In this document: piece after piece, positions 58,814-64,000 of the stretch
How positions within the stretch are numbered: position 1 is the stretch's first letter
How the letters are laid out: each line of letters begins with the position of its first letter
From: Cepaea nemoralis
Taxonomy: Eukaryota; Mollusca; Gastropoda; Stylommatophora; Helicidae
Reading direction: 5' to 3'
Assembly: GCA_014155875.1 (NCBI GenBank)
Contig: JACEFZ010017434.1
Coordinates: 1 to 64,000, forward strand
DNA length: 64,000 nt
Made by a program: the position numbers and the translations under genes
The notes under the pieces: generated by a model
Seen by the model: only the letters and a program-made list of their open reading frames with translations
Told to the model about the DNA's origin: nothing
The model's database searches: none

Positions 58814-59722
58814 TTAAGGCGTCTTGAACAGTGTTGTCATACGGGAAGCCTTTTGTCTTGTTTCCTTGACTTCTGCCCTGCCATTGTCGATCAAGATGAC
58901 GCAAGGGTAGTGATCACTGTCGTGGTATCCCAGTGTGCCCCACCGGTACCTTGGTGCGATGGTGGGTGACACCAGGGCCAAGTCAATGACACTGTCAGAA
59001 TCACCTGGTCGGGTGGCTATTCTAGTGACCTTCCCATCATTCAGACTGACTAGGGCAGCAGATACCAGGGCATCCTCCAGATCTTCTCCTTGTCTATTGG
59101 TGATGTTATTCCCCCATTGAATGACTCTAGCATTGAAGTCCCCGCAGTAGATAATATGCCTTTCCTCCATAGCGAACAATCTCTGCCACTGTCGAACGTC
59201 GACCTTCCTGTTACACACATAAATGTTCACAATTACAAGCTGCACTGGCGTCTTTATTCTTATTGCCGCCTGCACTTGCAGGGCAACACTGTTCCAGGTG
59301 GACATATCGACCTCAGACGCCAGTATGTTGTCGCGGACCAGAATGGCCTGGCCGAGGTGCCGCCTGTTATAGAATCCATCAAATCCAGCGAAATTGGCTG
59401 CTCCGTCGAAAAGCTGTGTTTCTTGTAAATCCACAATGTCATTTCCATAGAGTAGTTGTTCGAGAATGGGTCGGCGTTGATTAAGTGATGCGCAGTTCCA
59501 GTACAGTAGTCGAACGTGTCTGAAGCCCAACCTGTCACATTTTAACCGCGCTCTGCGGATGCCGGCTCGTTTACCACGCTGTGTCCTTGCCGGGCGTCGT
59601 CTGGTCGTCATTTTAAACTTAACTATCGCCACCGGGCGCCGATGATACGCCGAAGGGAGTTCGGGCGCGCGTGCACGAACTCCGTTGCACCGTCCGAACT
59701 CCATTTCACCTCTAAAACACAC
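58814..59722 (-). CDS. LINE C APE-type endonuclease
   Basis: 302 open codons. The first Met gives a 37-residue extension, and a second Met (residue 38) before the basic TTRRRPARTQRGKRAG stretch may be the real start. Endonuclease motifs: LLYWNCASL (72-80), LQETQLF (99-105), YCGDFNARV (about 197-205) and YHDSDHYP (near residue 275). These match the Asn, Glu, Asp/Asn and Asp/His catalytic residues. It cuts target DNA for insertion. The frame shifts near 58820, after which a QDALSKIRRRKLP linker is read in another frame. No gag-like ORF1 with zinc knuckles is visible upstream. Confidence 0.88.
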   Translation of the reverse strand: MCFRGEMEFGRCNGVRARAPELPSAYHRRPVAIVKFKMTTRRRPARTQRGKRAGIRRARLKCDRLGFRHVRLLYWNCASLNQRRPILEQLLYGNDIVDLQETQLFDGAANFAGFDGFYNRRHLGQAILVRDNILASEVDMSTWNSVALQVQAAIRIKTPVQLVIVNIYVCNRKVDVRQWQRLFAMEERHIIYCGDFNARVIQWGNNITNRQGEDLEDALVSAALVSLNDGKVTRIATRPGDSDSVIDLALVSPTIAPRYRWGTLGYHDSDHYPCVILIDNGRAEVKETRQKASRMTTLFKTP

Positions 59723-59824
59723 TTAATCCACAAACATTTCGGAAAAAACGCGTTCCGTTTTACGGAACGAAGAAATATCCCGCCATCTTGCTCCAAGGGA
59801 ACTCACTCTCCCGTTCAGAAAGTA

Positions 59825-60060
59825 ATGGCAAACTACTGAACGTAAACTTGCTAAGAAATCACAAAAGCCAAAATTGCTGGGGGTTGACTGCGACGTCCTG
59901 TAAAGGATATACAACTAACTGATAATATGCAGCACACAAGAAAGCAGTAAGACAGAAGAAAATGAGTAAGTTAGCGAGCAAGAAAATTAGTAAGTAAATC
60001 GCGGAGTGTGCTAATAAAATAATTACGTAATTAATTACAGTTATTGCATAATGCACAAAC
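59825..60060 (-). other. Intron sequence next to the SRCR exon
   Basis: AT-rich, non-coding. It starts with the GTTTGT donor at 60055-60060 on the minus strand. LINE C lies immediately further into the intron. Confidence 0.6.
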
Positions 60061-60770
60061 CTGAACATTTGGATCATCACCAAAATAATCCTCACATCCT
60101 TTTGAATCCCGATTGGCCATTCTACATAGTAAAGGTGAAGCTACTGTCATTTCTTGATGCAAAATATGTGAAGAGGTGTTACCAATATTTATGTTATTGT
60201 CTGTAACTTGATATGCGTTTTCCTCTTTCAGAAGCGTTTTCTGATAGTTGTCAATGTAAGTGTCGACTTCTGTCATGTTCAAACTCTCGATAGTTGTAGA
60301 TGTACCTGGGGTCGGTAAATGAGAATTTTGAACTGTCACTACAGACGATGAGCTTGTTAGAGTTTGAGATAATTTGTGTTTAAAATCTCTTGTTTTTATT
60401 GTCATCAGTGTAGTGCTTTGCATTTCTATTGCTGTAGTATCGTTAAATTCTGGCCTTGAAGTTGTTATTTTAATTGTCTTTGTACTCTTAGTTTCATTCC
60501 AGCTGTGCATATTTTCTAAATTAGTTACTGGTATTAAATTTCCAGTTCGTTTATCTGTTTTTGTCGTCAATGCTTGAGCAATAGTTATTTCCTTTCCAGA
60601 AGACTTAATCCTAGGAGTCTTTTGTGGTATAGCCGCACTGCAAATGGCTCCAGCAGACCGGAACCTACCTGGACACTTGTAATGAGAATTTTCATCATAA
60701 AACTGCCGAGGACATTCGTCTAATCTTTTCTCATTTCCGCTGCATTGTACTTCTGACAGCCACAGTTTTT
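60061..60770 (-). CDS. Exon of an SRCR-domain protein with Ser/Thr-rich stalk
   Basis: The only host exon recognised. On the minus strand a TTTCCTCACCAG acceptor ends at 60771 and a CAG/GTTTGT donor follows 60061. The 710-base exon opens in phase 1 (usual for SRCR exons) and closes in phase 0. It begins with the second half of an SRCR domain: LWLSEVQCSGNEKRLDECP, then CPGRFRSAGAICS, giving four Cys of the fold. About 160 residues rich in Thr, Ser and Lys follow, with N-glycosylation motifs at NET, NDT, NMT and NTS, and a Cys pair near the end. This suggests a secreted or membrane receptor with a mucin-like stalk. The first half of the SRCR domain should be in an upstream exon above 60771, not recognised here. 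Confidence 0.8.
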
Positions 60771-61007
60771 CTGGTGAGGAAATGGTAATCGATAACATTT
60801 TAAACGTGCCCTGATGATATAATTTACATTAATGAATTGTATTTTTCTTTGATGAGAAACTCAATGAGTGATTTAAATGTAGCGAGTAAGCATGAAATAC
60901 TAGTAGTAAATTAACCACACAAAGTGAAAATGACTATGGTAAGAATAAATCAGTATATTTATTGTAAACCTAAACCCATGTTTCTAAGTTATAATATTAT
61001 TAAATAA
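60771..61007 (-). other. Intron sequence upstream of the SRCR exon
   Basis: AT-rich, no coding motif. The CTAG-ending repeat begins at 61008. Confidence 0.55.
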
Positions 61008-62754
<1,747 letters not shown>

Positions 62755-62914
62755 ATTGCTTTTGTTTTTATTTTTAATATAACAGCACTAAATGAACGTG
62801 GCAGATTTGGCCTGTTAGAACCGAAAAAACTGGCCACCACAGGAATTAAAACTGAACAAAGCGATCTTTCAGTTCATTGTGTGTTGAATGCCCACATGAT
62901 TTGAAAACCAAAAG
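62755..62914. other. No gene seen
   Basis: Non-coding stretch between the CTAG-ending repeat and repeat D. Confidence 0.5.
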
Positions 62915-63100
62915 CTGTGGTTCGGCCCATGTGAATAGTTGATTGTGGGTAGCCTTTGTCCATATAAACCGGTACATTTGAAATTATTAATTTAAGATTT
63001 AAGATTCCAGCGACGCCAAGATGCCGGCTAGAAACAATGTTTGTATAATGGACGCACCGTGGGTGAATACAGCAGTTAGTTGAGATTGTAGTACAAACGA
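62915..63100 (+). repeat. Dispersed repeat D, uninterrupted copy
   Basis: Matches 32690-32764 joined to 33652-33800, including GTTGATTGTGGGTAGCCTTTGT followed directly by the GAAATTATTAATTTAA part. Works as the empty site for the RTE insertion at 32765. Confidence 0.65.
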
Positions 63101-63149
63101 TATACATAAATATTAATGAAATGAGATTTTATACACATTGATTTAGTAG

Positions 63150-63385
63150 TTTTGGAACTTTATATAAGTAAACATATAACAGAAAGACATAGAGAAATTA
63201 ACAATCAGCATGATAACATGAAGAGTTGATATAACAAATTATCAAATGTGTTTCTGATGTTGACATCAACTAGGCAATGAGATAAGTGGTTTTGAAGATT
63301 CCCCTAGGTAAATATCCAATGCTTTGTAGGGATGTGGGTTGTAAAATATCCGTGCCACCTTGCGGTCTTGACAGACGATAGTTTG
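63150..63385 (+). repeat. Dispersed repeat E, copy without MITE
   Basis: Aligns with 39385-39410 and 39806-39905 without the 395-bp MITE. Ends with TCTTGACAGACGATAGTTTG (63366-63385), the exact reverse complement of 39326-39345 in the other copy. Confidence 0.6.
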
Positions 63386-63597
63386 AATAACGAAGACACA
63401 AACCATAGAATGTATGATTTATTGCCTGGCATATTTCGCTGCATCTCGCCAGGTACATACTGCAGATGTCACACAACGTAGGGTAAAATAACTAGATACA
63501 TCGTTCAAGCTGAAATATACACATGTTCGCACAGTAATATCAATTGTTTCCCATGGTAATGTTAAATTGACTACCATGTCTTTAGTAGACGGCACCA
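63386..63597. other. No gene seen
   Basis: Non-coding stretch with no recognised motif. Confidence 0.5.
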
Positions 63598-63686
63598 TCA
63601 CACAACAGTTGAAGATTTTAAGTTTCGTATGTTGGCAAAGTCACTCAGTCAACATACGAAACTTAAAATCTTCAACTGTTGTGTGA
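63598..63686. repeat. Perfect palindrome with 37-bp arms
   Basis: Arms at 63598-63634 and 63650-63686 are exact reverse complements with a 15-base spacer. The right arm is the first coding DNA of the LINE fragment that follows. Confidence 0.95.
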
Positions 63687-64000
63687 TTCCAGTGCTAACG
63701 TATGGATGTGAGAGTTGGAAATCAACGGTAGCTTTTGATAAAAAAATTAGACAATTTTGAGAACAAATATCTTAGAAAAATTCTAAACATCCAGTGGACA
63801 GATTTCAAAACCAATGCGCAAATAACACAAGAGACTAAGCACGATATTGTATCCAGTTTTATAACAAAACGCCATTGGAACTACATCGGCCATGTACTCA
63901 GAATGGACAAGACAAGACTCCCCTACCAAGCCCTCATATGGTCACCAGTAGGGAAAAGAAAACGGGGAAGACCAAGAGAGACCCTGCGTCGAACCATCAT
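63650..64000 (+). pseudogene. LINE fragment, reverse transcriptase C-terminus
   Basis: Reads TKLKIFNCCVIPVLTYGCESW (63655-63719), then ILNIQWTDFKTNAQI, RHWNYIGHVLRMD and a basic GKRKRGRPRETLRR end running off the window. These are the usual C-terminal motifs of RTE-like LINE proteins. One frameshift lies near 63745 in an A run. The 5' end is truncated at the palindrome. Confidence 0.8.

Larger units (their letters stand above)
52942..59824 (-). mobile_element. LINE C, full-length RNase H-type LINE split by LINE B
   Basis: CGTTCAGAAAGTA at 52942-52954 and 59812-59824 is a perfect 13-bp target duplication. The minus-strand LINE between (52955-59811) has its 5' end and basic N-terminal region near 59720, endonuclease (58814-59722), RT (58270 down to 57727, then 54052 to about 53480), and a decayed C-terminal part near 53020-53235. 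LINE B (54065-57714) interrupts its RT. The tail on the minus strand reads as irregular ACTGA units. Confidence 0.92.

Overview
This is a metazoan nuclear DNA window made almost entirely of transposable elements. It is AT-rich, full of microsatellites, and has no operons or bacterial signals. The only convincing host gene piece is one exon of a scavenger-receptor cysteine-rich (SRCR) protein on the minus strand (60061-60770), with consensus splice sites. The mix of elements (many RTE-type LINEs, RNase H-bearing I/Jockey-type LINEs, a Gmr1-like Gypsy element, ZBED5-like and GTF2IRD2-like hAT transposons) fits a marine invertebrate such as a mollusc. The species cannot be fixed from the sequence.

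Left part (1-27000) is a nest. An RNase H-bearing LINE (here LINE A) is split into 430-1983 and 25609-26700 by a 23.6 kb hAT element (1984-25608) with matching ends and an 8-bp target duplication. Inside that hAT lie an RTE LINE (2464-5760), then a head-to-tail row of three copies of a non-autonomous repeat that ends in CTAG and carries a minisatellite, GACA arrays and, in two copies, a long CCT tract. A 10.2 kb Gmr1-like LTR retrotransposon (8512-18752) sits inside the CCT tract of the second copy, and a truncated RTE LINE (9596-10339) sits inside its leader. The hAT transposase remnant follows (22075-25205), itself broken by another RTE insertion and a short tail-only insertion.

Middle part (27000-47500) is a patchwork: truncated RTE and RNase H LINE pieces, the 5' part of a second LTR element (34476-37125), an RTE copy with a C-terminal C2H2 finger (37126-39302), a Harbinger-like MITE (39411-39805), a complete but decayed GTF2IRD2-like hAT (40480-42739), a hAT MITE (43005-43334) and a minus-strand LINE A copy (44618-47061).

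Right part (47500-64000) holds two near-identical 1.75 kb copies of the CTAG-ending repeat that carry a gag-like ORF, a full-length RTE LINE with an uninterrupted 960-residue EN-RT protein (49510-52715), and a long minus-strand LINE (LINE C, 52955-59811) that was hit by another LINE (LINE B, 54065-57714). The SRCR exon lies just beyond LINE C, so these insertions occupy its intron. The window ends with a 37-bp-arm palindrome at the start of another LINE fragment.

Proteins of the autonomous elements (endonuclease, reverse transcriptase, RNase H, integrase, transposase) serve only their own mobility. The non-autonomous repeats must depend on enzymes encoded elsewhere. Family names rest on motif recognition by eye, while target duplications, terminal repeats and LTRs were read directly from the bases.
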